From: Bacteroides sp.
GTDB lineage: Bacteria; Bacteroidota; Bacteroidia; Bacteroidales; SM23-62
Assembly: GCA_030667765.1 (NCBI GenBank)
Contig: DAOUVF010000025.1
Location: 1-14,494, forward strand
Direction: 5' to 3'
DNA: 14,494 nt
Positions 6,758 through 14,024 of the stretch are shown one piece after another. The notes below the pieces were generated by a model. The model worked only from the letters and a program-made list of their open reading frames with translations, ran no database searches and was not told the origin of the DNA. The position numbers and the translations under genes are program-made. Position 1 is the first letter of the stretch, and the number at the start of each line of letters is the position of its first letter.

Positions 6758-9355
6758 TTATTTAAGGGTATCATTTAATTCCACCTCAAATTCAACAGGT
6801 TGACCTGGCTTGAAAATTTTTCCGCTTGCAAATTCAATATGCCCGAATCCATTCAGGAGAAAGCTGTTTAATGTTAATTCCCCGTTTAACAGGTTCAGAC
6901 TTACTGTTTTATTCTTCCTGAGATCCTTTATCTCAACCGTACCATATTGATAACCGTTCGACCAGAAATACTTACCCTCCGTGGGATTAAACGACATACT
7001 CTGATCAACAGCAGAATAATGGAACCCGGTCATGGCAAGAATGGCAGACCAGCTTGCCATAGCCCTTCCATAATGATGACCGCATTCTGCTTCATCGAAG
7101 GGACTTCTTTTCATTCCGTCGTACCGGTCACGAATATTCCGGATACACCTGAGTCCATCTTCTTCAAGTCCTTCATATAACATACCAACCGCAGCTGTAT
7201 ATTCAAATCCTGTCATGACCTCAGTGAAATAGGGGAAGGGATTTTCAGGCCTTGTATACGGATAACTTGCCATTAATAATGCAGCCTCATCACCAAGTGC
7301 ATAGCTCCTGAAACAATTGAAATGCTCACTCAGATTTTCCATATAATTATATTTCATTATACTCTTGAGTGTGGTTCTAAGATTCACGGAATCAACCAGA
7401 TACCCCAGTCCACATATATGTGCCACATATTGTCCCACAAGCTGGTCGACAAGACAACCTTCACCGAGCTGGTATTCAGGATCAAGCCGGTTATCTCCTC
7501 CCATCCCGATAACCAGATTTGGATGGATATCTTCAATATTCTCAGGCAGCTGTATCTTATGAATATAATACTCCCCATTGAACAGATTTTCATCCAGCCA
7601 TTTACTGCCACTCGTGTATAATTCATGACATTCCCTGGCAAAATCTTCCTCCCCCTGGTATCTGGCCATTTCTTCCATGGCCCTTAAGGCCCCCAGATAC
7701 CATATTCCCATCTGCGGATTTGGTCCATAATATTCCACATCCATCGTGTTGTGCTGTACTCCCTCCATCACACCATCCATGTTGGCGTCCCATCCTCCGG
7801 GTATCCAGCAAAACTGAAGAGCTTTTTTTACATTGGGATAGAGCTTATCGAGCATTTCATTATCTCCGGACAACTGCCAGTCGCGATATATTTTCATAAT
7901 GGCTCCCATTTGACCGTCTGCAGCGGCCCGTCCAAAGGATAGTGCATTTTCCAAGGGGAGACGCACCCTGAAATTCATCAGGCCATCATCCTGGGTCGCC
8001 AGTCCAAATTCAATTTCCCTTTTCTTCATGGCCAGCTCACCAAATAAATGTCCTGTTGCATGTTCATAATTCCATACATGCGTACATGAACCAAAACAAC
8101 ACCCGGTATTATCGTTACAACCTTCCCATGTATAAAAATAGCCATCCTCCGTCCGGAAACATGTCTGGGTTCTCAGGGTACTGATATTAAATAATGCAGC
8201 TTCTTTCACAACATCCGGTAAATCGGCCTCGATAAAGGCATTTATAAACTCAAGGGTTTGATCCTCCAATCCCTTTATTTCCGGCATCGTTTTTCTGGCC
8301 ACATCCCAGGCATCATTATACTGTGTTGCATAATAATTCTTCAGTTTGGAATCGGACCAGGCCATTCGGTTTGGAAAATGCCAGGCAATAATAAACTCAA
8401 TTCCCTTTTTTTCACCTGGTAAAAGTTTGATTTTTGATGCCAGTGATGCCATCGGACTGTCTTCACCTGTGGAGGGACGTTCATCAAGCATACCGTCTTC
8501 ACTGAAATCATCCCAGAAATCAAGAACGGATGACCCCCAGTGTTGCTTCTTCCAATTAGTCCGGTATGTAATATTATCAGTGGATGAAGTGATGATTGCA
8601 ATGGTCCCCCATTGTTCAGCTTCCTTATCGACGCCTTCTGATTTCAGGAAGATTCCCCTCAAATTTTGATCCTCACGGTATTCATTGATATTTCGTGCGG
8701 ATACACCAAATTTACCATCATCGCCAATAAAATTTTGTATGGAAAATGAGATGGCAGCATCTATATCATGTCCGGTATTATTTTTCAATTCAAACTCAAG
8801 AACAGCAATGGGAATTCCACTTTTTTGAGCATCTGCCGGAACAAGCGGGTTGAATCCTTTTATTCGTACACTGACAGGTAATCCGGAATGATGCAGGTTC
8901 ACCTGTCCAAAGGGATAGGCTGCATCAAAAGTGCTTTCTTCGAACCTTGGCATTCCATGATTGGTAGCCCTGAAAACGCCACGTTCACCTTCATATTCAT
9001 ACAGGGGAACCGGGCCTTCAAGAATCCGGGTGTCCTTATGACCATCTTCTTCAGTAAAAAGAACGAAAAATGGAGCAATTTCAAACCTCGGACCTGGATT
9101 ATAACCTTTTGCAGGACGGTTCATGATTTCCCAGTCCATCAGGTTTCCGCGACCTCCCAATGATACAGTACCGGTGCCAATGCCACCGAGCGGCAGGGCA
9201 ATCCTGTCGACATGATCCTTGTCATAATGCTTAAGTACCGGCCATTGGCCAGGCAGATTGCCTGTTTCTGAACCACTCTGGCAGGCCCATGTCAGGGATA
9301 AAATCAGGAAAATGGAAAGTAATACGGATACTTGGTGAAATTTTTCTGTTTTCAT
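6758..9355 (-). CDS. GH116 family glycoside hydrolase (GBA2-like beta-glycosidase), lipoprotein
   Basis: This is an 865-residue protein of the GBA2 / non-lysosomal glucosylceramidase type. The N-terminal signal ends in a relaxed lipobox TWAC (Cys25), so it is probably a lipoprotein. The N-terminal beta domain (about 45-330) carries PLGGIGTGTVSLGGRGN (55-71) and DWEIMNRP. The C-terminal (alpha/alpha)6 catalytic domain (about 370-790) has GSCTHVWNYE (422-431; Glu431 is the candidate nucleophile), ADGQMG, QHNTMDVEYYGPNP (534-547; Asp539 is the candidate acid/base) and ECGHHYGRAMASW (757-769). These assignments rest on family recall, not an alignment. GH116 enzymes cleave beta-glucosides, beta-xylosides, glucosylceramides or beta-GlcNAc. 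It is first in the cassette, 101 bases after the sigma gene and beyond its terminator, so it should have its own promoter at about 9356-9399; I see no convincing TAnnTTTG there. Confidence 0.93.
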   Translation of the reverse strand: MKTEKFHQVSVLLSIFLILSLTWACQSGSETGNLPGQWPVLKHYDKDHVDRIALPLGGIGTGTVSLGGRGNLMDWEIMNRPAKGYNPGPRFEIAPFFVLFTEEDGHKDTRILEGPVPLYEYEGERGVFRATNHGMPRFEESTFDAAYPFGQVNLHHSGLPVSVRIKGFNPLVPADAQKSGIPIAVLEFELKNNTGHDIDAAISFSIQNFIGDDGKFGVSARNINEYREDQNLRGIFLKSEGVDKEAEQWGTIAIITSSTDNITYRTNWKKQHWGSSVLDFWDDFSEDGMLDERPSTGEDSPMASLASKIKLLPGEKKGIEFIIAWHFPNRMAWSDSKLKNYYATQYNDAWDVARKTMPEIKGLEDQTLEFINAFIEADLPDVVKEAALFNISTLRTQTCFRTEDGYFYTWEGCNDNTGCCFGSCTHVWNYEHATGHLFGELAMKKREIEFGLATQDDGLMNFRVRLPLENALSFGRAAADGQMGAIMKIYRDWQLSGDNEMLDKLYPNVKKALQFCWIPGGWDANMDGVMEGVQHNTMDVEYYGPNPQMGIWYLGALRAMEEMARYQGEEDFARECHELYTSGSKWLDENLFNGEYYIHKIQLPENIEDIHPNLVIGMGGDNRLDPEYQLGEGCLVDQLVGQYVAHICGLGYLVDSVNLRTTLKSIMKYNYMENLSEHFNCFRSYALGDEAALLMASYPYTRPENPFPYFTEVMTGFEYTAAVGMLYEGLEEDGLRCIRNIRDRYDGMKRSPFDEAECGHHYGRAMASWSAILAMTGFHYSAVDQSMSFNPTEGKYFWSNGYQYGTVEIKDLRKNKTVSLNLLNGELTLNSFLLNGFGHIEFASGKIFKPGQPVEFEVELNDTLK

Positions 9356-9399
9356 AGCTTTCTTTTAATGGAAAGATGTTTAATATTCTATAACAAGAT

Positions 9400-9434
9400 A
9401 AAAAAAACCGCCTTAGTTTAAACTAAGACGGTTT
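9400..9434 (-). terminator. Rho-independent terminator of the sigma factor gene
   Basis: An inverted repeat at 9405-9434 has two 15-base arms meeting at a central TTTAAA. On the minus strand all 15 positions pair, one of them as a G-U wobble. The stem is followed by a run of eight T (9407-9400), three of which overlap the stem end. It starts 23 bases after the sigma gene stop. On the plus strand the hairpin is not followed by a T run, so it reads as unidirectional and insulates the GH116 cassette from rpoD read-through. Confidence 0.9.
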
Positions 9435-9456
9435 CTAAATAATATCGTTGATATTT

Positions 9457-10317
9457 CTATCCCAGGTATGTTTTCAGGAGTTTGCTCCGGGATGTATGGC
9501 GGAGTCTCCTGATGGCTTTTTCTTTGATCTGCCTGACGCGTTCACGGGTAAGTCCGAATTGCTCACCTATTTCTTCCAGGGTCATTTCCTGTATCCCGAT
9601 ACCAAAAAACAACTTGATGATATCACGCTCCCGTTCGGTAAGAGTGGCCAGTGCCCTGTCAATTTCCCTTGTCAATGATTCATTCAACAATGCCTTGTCT
9701 GCATTTGGTGAATCATTATTGGGCAAGACATCCAGCAGGCTGTTATCCTCCCCGTCAACAAAAGGGGCATCTACCGATACATGCCTGCCTGATACCCTGA
9801 GGGTATCTGAAACTTTCTCTCTGGGTAATTCGAGTACTTCGGCAAGCTCCTCCGGTGAAGGAGTCCTTTCAAATTCCTGTTCGAACTTCGAAAAAGCCTT
9901 GTTTATTTTATTCAGTGATCCTACCTGGTTAAGCGGCAAACGGACAATCCTTGATTGCTCGGCCAGGGCCTGCAATATGGATTGCCTGATCCACCATACG
10001 GCGTAAGAAATAAACTTGAACCCTCTTGTCTCATCAAACTTCTCAGCTGCCTTGATCAGTCCCAGGTTACCCTCATTGATCAGATCCGGCAGGCTGAGTC
10101 CCTGGTTCTGATATTGCTTGGCAACAGACACCACAAACCTCAGGTTTGCACGGGTAAGCTTCTCCAGAGCAGTCCTGTCTCCCTTCTTGATCCGCTGTGC
10201 TAGTTCAACCTCTTCCTCAACAGTGATCAGCTCCTCTTTCCCTATTTCCTGTAAATACTTGTCAAGGGAGGCGCTTTCCCTGTTGGTAATGGATTTTGTG
10301 ATCTTTAACTGTCTCAT
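9457..10317 (-). CDS. rpoD: Primary RNA polymerase sigma factor (Bacteroidota RpoD/SigA type)
   Basis: This 286-residue housekeeping sigma factor directs RNA polymerase to the phylum's TAnnTTTG promoters. Region 1.1 and the long non-conserved insert of proteobacterial RpoD are absent, as is usual in Bacteroidota. Region 1.2 begins at about 15 (SLDKYLQEIGKEELIT). Region 2 lies at about 50-120, with ANLRFVVSVAKQY, DLINEGNLGLIKAAEKFD, and the -10-binding segment FISYAVWWIRQSI (102-114). Region 3 spans about 125-205. Region 4 (about 218-280) has LTERERDIIKLFFGI and the helix-turn-helix MTLEEIGEQFGLTRERVRQI (245-264). The start ATG has a canonical GAGGAG 5 bases upstream, which is rare in this phylum. 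A strong terminator follows. No key region is missing. Confidence 0.96.
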   Translation of the reverse strand: MRQLKITKSITNRESASLDKYLQEIGKEELITVEEEVELAQRIKKGDRTALEKLTRANLRFVVSVAKQYQNQGLSLPDLINEGNLGLIKAAEKFDETRGFKFISYAVWWIRQSILQALAEQSRIVRLPLNQVGSLNKINKAFSKFEQEFERTPSPEELAEVLELPREKVSDTLRVSGRHVSVDAPFVDGEDNSLLDVLPNNDSPNADKALLNESLTREIDRALATLTERERDIIKLFFGIGIQEMTLEEIGEQFGLTRERVRQIKEKAIRRLRHTSRSKLLKTYLG

Positions 10318-10328
10318 TATAACTCCTC
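10318..10328 (-). promoter_or_regulatory. Canonical Shine-Dalgarno of rpoD
   Basis: GAGGAG (10323-10328 on the minus strand) lies 5 bases before the rpoD ATG. Nearly all other genes here lack such a site: uvrB, dapF, the HtrA, GH116, Gfo/Idh and S9 genes show only A-rich leaders. It therefore decides the rpoD start and may mark a gene with special translational control. Confidence 0.75.
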
Positions 10329-10342
10329 AAATAAAACTTCTG

Positions 10343-10373
10343 CGAAAATAGACCCTTTTCTATCTTAAGTCAA
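10343..10373 (-). promoter_or_regulatory. Candidate rpoD promoter
   Basis: On the minus strand TTGA (10373-10370) is followed, after 19 bases, by TATTTTCG (10350-10343), one mismatch from the Bacteroidota -7 consensus TAnnTTTG. The spacing fits the known -33/-7 arrangement. Transcription would start at about 10336, leaving a leader of roughly 19 bases that contains the Shine-Dalgarno. This was assigned by eye only. Confidence 0.35.
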
Positions 10374-10453
10374 TATAAATAACAACTTTTTAACGTATAT
10401 CATACAAATAATATTTGCCTGTATGACAACTATTTAATCGAAGTCCCCCTTAC

Positions 10454-10489
10454 TCATTGATGCACATAGCATTTGGCCATTCTTCCTCC
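10454..10489 (-). other. Possible 8-codon leader ORF with Shine-Dalgarno, upstream of rpoD
   Basis: In the 235-base gap between the HtrA gene and rpoD, a GGAGG (10489-10485) precedes, by 4 bases, an ATG (10480) that opens a short ORF, MAKCYVHQ, ending in TGA at 10454. The same area can fold a short stem (TTCTTTCC...GGAAGAA with one bulge). It could be a leader peptide on a long rpoD transcript or on HtrA read-through, or chance. It lies upstream of the candidate rpoD promoter. The rest of the 10318-10552 gap is AT-rich with no gene visible. Confidence 0.2.
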
Positions 10490-10552
10490 GGAAAGAAAAA
10501 CTGGTAAAACGGGATGGTATGTAATTGTTAAAATCTAATTGTATCAACAAAG

Positions 10553-11986
10553 TTACAATTGAATTGCATAATATGCAATTAAACCGTCGGGATATATTCC
10601 TTCTATATAAATTCCTTCTTCTGAACTCTCTACAATTCTCGTTATATCATCCGGCGAGTTAACAGAATGATTATTGATCTGTGTAATAACAAAGCCTTCC
10701 TTAATCCCTTTGCTCCGAAATTTTCCGCTTGTAATGTCCACAACCCTTACGCCGTTCTTAATGCCTAGGTTACGTTTCTCTGAAGATGTTAATTCCTCAA
10801 AACTTGCCCCCAGAGCAGATACGGCTTCCTGCTTCTCCACAATGCCTGTCCCGCCTTCCAGGTTCCGCAACACTATATCCATCTGGATGACCCGGTTCTT
10901 TCGGTTTATGGTCACGCTGATCTTATCATTGGGACGATAGCGGCTCACCTGTTCCTGTAATTCCGCCGGACTGTTTACCCGGACTCCATTTACTGCAGTG
11001 ATTACATCATCTATCTCAATTCCTGCATCGTTGGCAGCCCCGTTCTGCCTCAGTCCTGTTACTAGAACGCCGGCGATATCATCTATATTGTTTTTCTTTG
11101 CAGCATCGGCATCCAGCTCTACAATAACCACTCCAAGGATAGCACGCTGAACGGCACCATATTCAATGACATCCTCCACAACTTTCTTAACAATGCTTAC
11201 AGGAATGGCAAATGAGTAACCGGTGAATGCACCAGTCCTTGATGCAATGGCGGCATTGATACCCACCAGATCACCATTTGTATTCACCAGGGCACCCCCG
11301 CTGTTCCCTGGGTTTACGGCTGCATCCGTCTGGATAAAAGACTCAATGGACAGCTCCTGCCCGTGGAGGATATTGATGTTCCGTGCTTTGGCGCTTACAA
11401 TGCCTGCTGTGACCGTAGATGTCAGGTTATAGGGATTACCAACAGCAAGTACCCATTCTCCCAATCTGAGATCATCTGAATTCCCAAACCTCAAAAATGG
11501 TAGCTTATTTTCCCTGATCTTCAGCACTGCCAGGTCTGTGTTGGGATCTGTACCCAATATCTCAGCATCAAAAGACCGCTTGTCATTCAGTATGACTTCC
11601 ACTTCTTCCGAACCTTCAATCACATGGTTGTTTGTAACAATGTACCCGTCAGATGTAAGGATGACCCCTGAACCATATCCCAAAACAGGCTGCTGTTCCC
11701 CGTCATCACGATAGCCAAAAAAGAAATCATAGAAAGGATTCCCTGAACCCTCCCTGTAGGCTTTGGTCTTGACATGTACAACAGCGTCCACTGCGGTTTC
11801 AGCGGCCACTATAAAATTAGTTGGCGCAATGGATTCAGCAGACGGCAGATTCACATATTGCATCCCAGGGGTTTCCTGCACAATATAGGTTGGCTCCTTT
11901 TGATCGATCGCCGTATATATCAGTACTGCTGCTATTCCTCCTGCAATGGCCAGTAACATGGAACCGAAGAATCTTTTTGCATTCAT
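10553..11986 (-). CDS. HtrA/Deg-family periplasmic serine protease with two PDZ domains
   Basis: This is a 477-residue DegP/DegQ-like trypsin-fold protease that degrades or refolds damaged envelope proteins. An N-terminal hydrophobic segment (about 5-26) serves as signal or membrane anchor. The catalytic triad is visible as His121 in TNNHVIEG, Asp151 in DPNTDLAVLKI and Ser229 in NPGNSGGAL. PDZ1 spans about 282-375 (GVLVTGLRQNGAANDAGIEI, with DDVITAVNG). A second, more divergent PDZ spans about 395-475 (GVRVVDITSG, GFVITQINN). The PYNLTSTVTAGIVSAKAR segment is family-typical. It is preceded by a 164-base gap shared with the divergent dapF gene. Whether it is functionally DegP-, DegQ- or DegS-like cannot be told; two PDZ domains argue against DegS. 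The last codons form a 19-base palindrome (10562-10580). Confidence 0.96.
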   Translation of the reverse strand: MNAKRFFGSMLLAIAGGIAAVLIYTAIDQKEPTYIVQETPGMQYVNLPSAESIAPTNFIVAAETAVDAVVHVKTKAYREGSGNPFYDFFFGYRDDGEQQPVLGYGSGVILTSDGYIVTNNHVIEGSEEVEVILNDKRSFDAEILGTDPNTDLAVLKIRENKLPFLRFGNSDDLRLGEWVLAVGNPYNLTSTVTAGIVSAKARNINILHGQELSIESFIQTDAAVNPGNSGGALVNTNGDLVGINAAIASRTGAFTGYSFAIPVSIVKKVVEDVIEYGAVQRAILGVVIVELDADAAKKNNIDDIAGVLVTGLRQNGAANDAGIEIDDVITAVNGVRVNSPAELQEQVSRYRPNDKISVTINRKNRVIQMDIVLRNLEGGTGIVEKQEAVSALGASFEELTSSEKRNLGIKNGVRVVDITSGKFRSKGIKEGFVITQINNHSVNSPDDITRIVESSEEGIYIEGIYPDGLIAYYAIQL

Positions 11987-12150
11987 TTCTGTGTGTCTTA
12001 TGTATTGATAACAATTTATATCCGGAAGAGTTCATCTTCAAAAAACATGCCTTCTATAATAACCCCTCAAAATTACAAATTCAAAACGATTGGGAATTTC
12101 TATTGTTACAAATACTTGCTATTTTTAACGATATTTAACAAAAAAAGAGT
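11987..12150. promoter_or_regulatory. Divergent promoter region between the HtrA gene and dapF
   Basis: This 164-base AT-rich gap lies between divergent starts, so promoters in both directions are expected. For the HtrA gene, TAATTTTG on the minus strand (12075-12068) matches TAnnTTTG exactly, about 80 bases before the ATG, but without a clear TTG at -33. For dapF, TATTTTTA at 12120-12127 is one mismatch from consensus. Neither is strong. No Shine-Dalgarno is seen for either gene. Confidence 0.4.
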
Positions 12151-12942
12151 TTGGAATCCGGATTTTCGAAATATCATGGCACAGGAAACGACTTCATCAT
12201 GATCGATGACCGGGATGAAACCTTTCCTCTGGACAAGCAATTTTTTATCAGCCATCTCTGTGACCGCCGTTTTGGAATTGGGGCAGACGGACTCATCCTG
12301 ATACGTGAACACCCCAACCTGGACTTTCGCATGGTCTATTTCAATGCTGATGGAAAGGAAGGTAGTTTGTGTGGAAATGGAGGAAGATGTGCTGTGGCAT
12401 TTGCCCATAAACTGGATATGTGCGATGCAACTGCCAGGTTTCAGGCAATAGATGGGGTCCATGATGCAGAGCTTGTCAGGACGGATCATATCCGCCTGCA
12501 TATGCAACCGGTATCGGGTGTCACCCGGCATGAAGATCATTGCCTCCTGAATACAGGCTCCCCCCATTATTGCGTTTTTGCCAGTGGACTGGACGAAATG
12601 GATGTTTATCATTCCGGGCAAAAAATCCGATACGGCAAAGATTTTAATGAAGAAGGGATCAATGTGAATTTTATCCAGCAGGAGGGGGGAAACCTGTTTG
12701 TGCGAACCTACGAGAGGGGTGTTGAGAATGAAACATATTCCTGTGGGACCGGCGTGGTGGCATCTGCCATCTGTGCAGCCATGAATGACAAAACTGACAA
12801 AACTGACAAAACGGCATTCCGGGTCAGGACCCTTGGGGGAGAATTATCTGTGACCTTTCGACAAACAGGCCCGGATACATTTGAAGATATTATCCTTGAT
12901 GGACCGGCGACCTTTGTTTTTTCCGGAACTTTATCCAAATAA
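12151..12942 (+). CDS. dapF: Diaminopimelate epimerase (DapF)
   Basis: DapF is a cofactor-independent epimerase that converts LL- to meso-diaminopimelate for peptidoglycan and lysine. The protein has 263 residues, slightly short for the family (about 270-280). The N-terminal half holds FSKYHGTGNDFIMID (5-19) and GIGADGLI (42-49), then the first catalytic Cys74 in GSLCGNGGRC. The second half holds NTGSPHY (134-140), GINVNFIQ (169-176), RTYERGVENET and Cys198 in YSCGTGVVASA, so the two-cysteine acid/base pair is intact. The start is TTG at 12151; an in-frame stop lies 12 bases upstream and no other start precedes the conserved N-terminus. A three-fold TGACAAAAC repeat encodes DKTDKTDKT at residues 213-221, in a variable loop. 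The S9 hydrolase gene follows 9 bases later. Confidence 0.96.
   Translation: MESGFSKYHGTGNDFIMIDDRDETFPLDKQFFISHLCDRRFGIGADGLILIREHPNLDFRMVYFNADGKEGSLCGNGGRCAVAFAHKLDMCDATARFQAIDGVHDAELVRTDHIRLHMQPVSGVTRHEDHCLLNTGSPHYCVFASGLDEMDVYHSGQKIRYGKDFNEEGINVNFIQQEGGNLFVRTYERGVENETYSCGTGVVASAICAAMNDKTDKTDKTAFRVRTLGGELSVTFRQTGPDTFEDIILDGPATFVFSGTLSK
12786..12812 (+). repeat. Three perfect 9-base tandem copies (TGACAAAAC) inside dapF
   Basis: The copies at 12786-12794, 12795-12803 and 12804-12812 are identical. They encode DKT repeats after Cys198 and before RVRTLGGELSV. Because the unit is 9 bases, slippage changes length but keeps the frame. Confidence 0.95.
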
Positions 12943-12951
12943 TTAACAGCC

Positions 12952-14013
12952 ATGAAAAGAATATTCTTTGCTCTGTTCATAACCGGGCCAATTTGCTTCG
13001 GGATTTTATCCGCCCAGGAGGAAGAGGATAAGCTGGACAAATACTTTGAGAACCTTGACCATAAACTGAATTCCATTGAGAAACTGGCTGATGATATTCT
13101 CTGGTATCACAAAGTAGGGGATGTCGCCCGCATTGACAAGGTTTATATGACCGGTCCACCCCTCTGGAAAGAAAAAAACCCAACCGCCCTGGGAGCCGGG
13201 GATCCGGTGAAATTCTGGTCCTATGTTTTTGTACCGGTTGACATAGACCCATCCAAAAAATATCCCCTGATCGTTTTCCCGCACGGAGGCGTTCATAGTG
13301 ATTTTGGGACATATTACACGCATATTATCAGGGAATTAATGGTCCAGCAGTACGTTGTAGTTGCCGCTGAATACAGGGGGAGTACCGGCTATGGGAAAAG
13401 GCATTATCAAAAGATTGATTATGGCGGATTGGAGATCGAAGATGTTAATTCAAGCAGGGAATTTATGCTTACCAATTGCGAGTTTGTGGACAAGAACAGG
13501 GTAGGTATCATTGGCTGGAGTCATGGCGGACTGATAGCCCTGATGAATATTTTCGATCACCCGGAAAATTACAAGGTGGCTTATGCAGGAGTTCCTGTAA
13601 GCGACCTTATAGCCAGGATGGGATACCAGACACAAGGATATCGCGAACTCTATTCGGCTGATTATCATATAGGAAAAACAGCTCATGATGATCTTGAGGA
13701 ATACCGCAGACGTTCTCCGGCCTGGCAGGCACATAAGCTCCAGACACCCTTGTTGATCCATACAAATACCAATGATGATGACGTGAATGTGCTCGAGGTG
13801 GAACACCTGATCAAATCCCTGAAGGCTGACAATAAAAATTTCGAATACAAGATATATGAAGAGATCCCCGGAGGACATTCCTTTAACCGGATGGATACAA
13901 AAACAGCCCGGGAGATCCGCCTGGAGATATACCGTTTCCTGGACCAGTACCTCTCACCTCCCAGGGCCTTCAAATCGGTCCGGGAACTTGAAAAGGCAGC
14001 TTACAAATTTTAA
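12952..14013 (+). CDS. Exported S9-family (prolyl oligopeptidase-like) serine hydrolase, stand-alone catalytic domain
   Basis: This 353-residue alpha/beta-hydrolase resembles the catalytic domain of prolyl oligopeptidase and dipeptidyl/acylaminoacyl peptidases. A Sec signal peptide (1-21, cut at SA|QEEE) sends it to the periplasm or outside. The catalytic Ser190 is in GWSHGG (188-193), the Asp is one of the D275-D277 cluster in HTNTNDDDV, and the His309 is in PGGHSF. The oxyanion-side motif FPHGG (109-113) and YRGSTGYGK (141-149) are classic S9 marks. The N-terminal beta-propeller that gates most S9 peptidases is absent; only about 85 residues precede the hydrolase fold. It starts 9 bases after dapF and is probably in the same operon. 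It could instead be an esterase, as S9-like single-domain proteins vary in activity. Confidence 0.88.
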   Translation: MKRIFFALFITGPICFGILSAQEEEDKLDKYFENLDHKLNSIEKLADDILWYHKVGDVARIDKVYMTGPPLWKEKNPTALGAGDPVKFWSYVFVPVDIDPSKKYPLIVFPHGGVHSDFGTYYTHIIRELMVQQYVVVAAEYRGSTGYGKRHYQKIDYGGLEIEDVNSSREFMLTNCEFVDKNRVGIIGWSHGGLIALMNIFDHPENYKVAYAGVPVSDLIARMGYQTQGYRELYSADYHIGKTAHDDLEEYRRRSPAWQAHKLQTPLLIHTNTNDDDVNVLEVEHLIKSLKADNKNFEYKIYEEIPGGHSFNRMDTKTAREIRLEIYRFLDQYLSPPRAFKSVRELEKAAYKF

Positions 14014-14024
14014 ATACCAGATTA

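Noticed and set aside
9482..10006. 174-codon open frame on the plus strand
   Set aside because: It is fully antisense to the conserved rpoD gene, has a low-complexity Ser/Leu-rich translation, and resembles no known protein; it is a shadow frame.
12106..12621. 171-codon open frame on the minus strand
   Set aside because: It is antisense to dapF and its divergent promoter region, with no recognisable domain. DapF motifs on the other strand are unambiguous.
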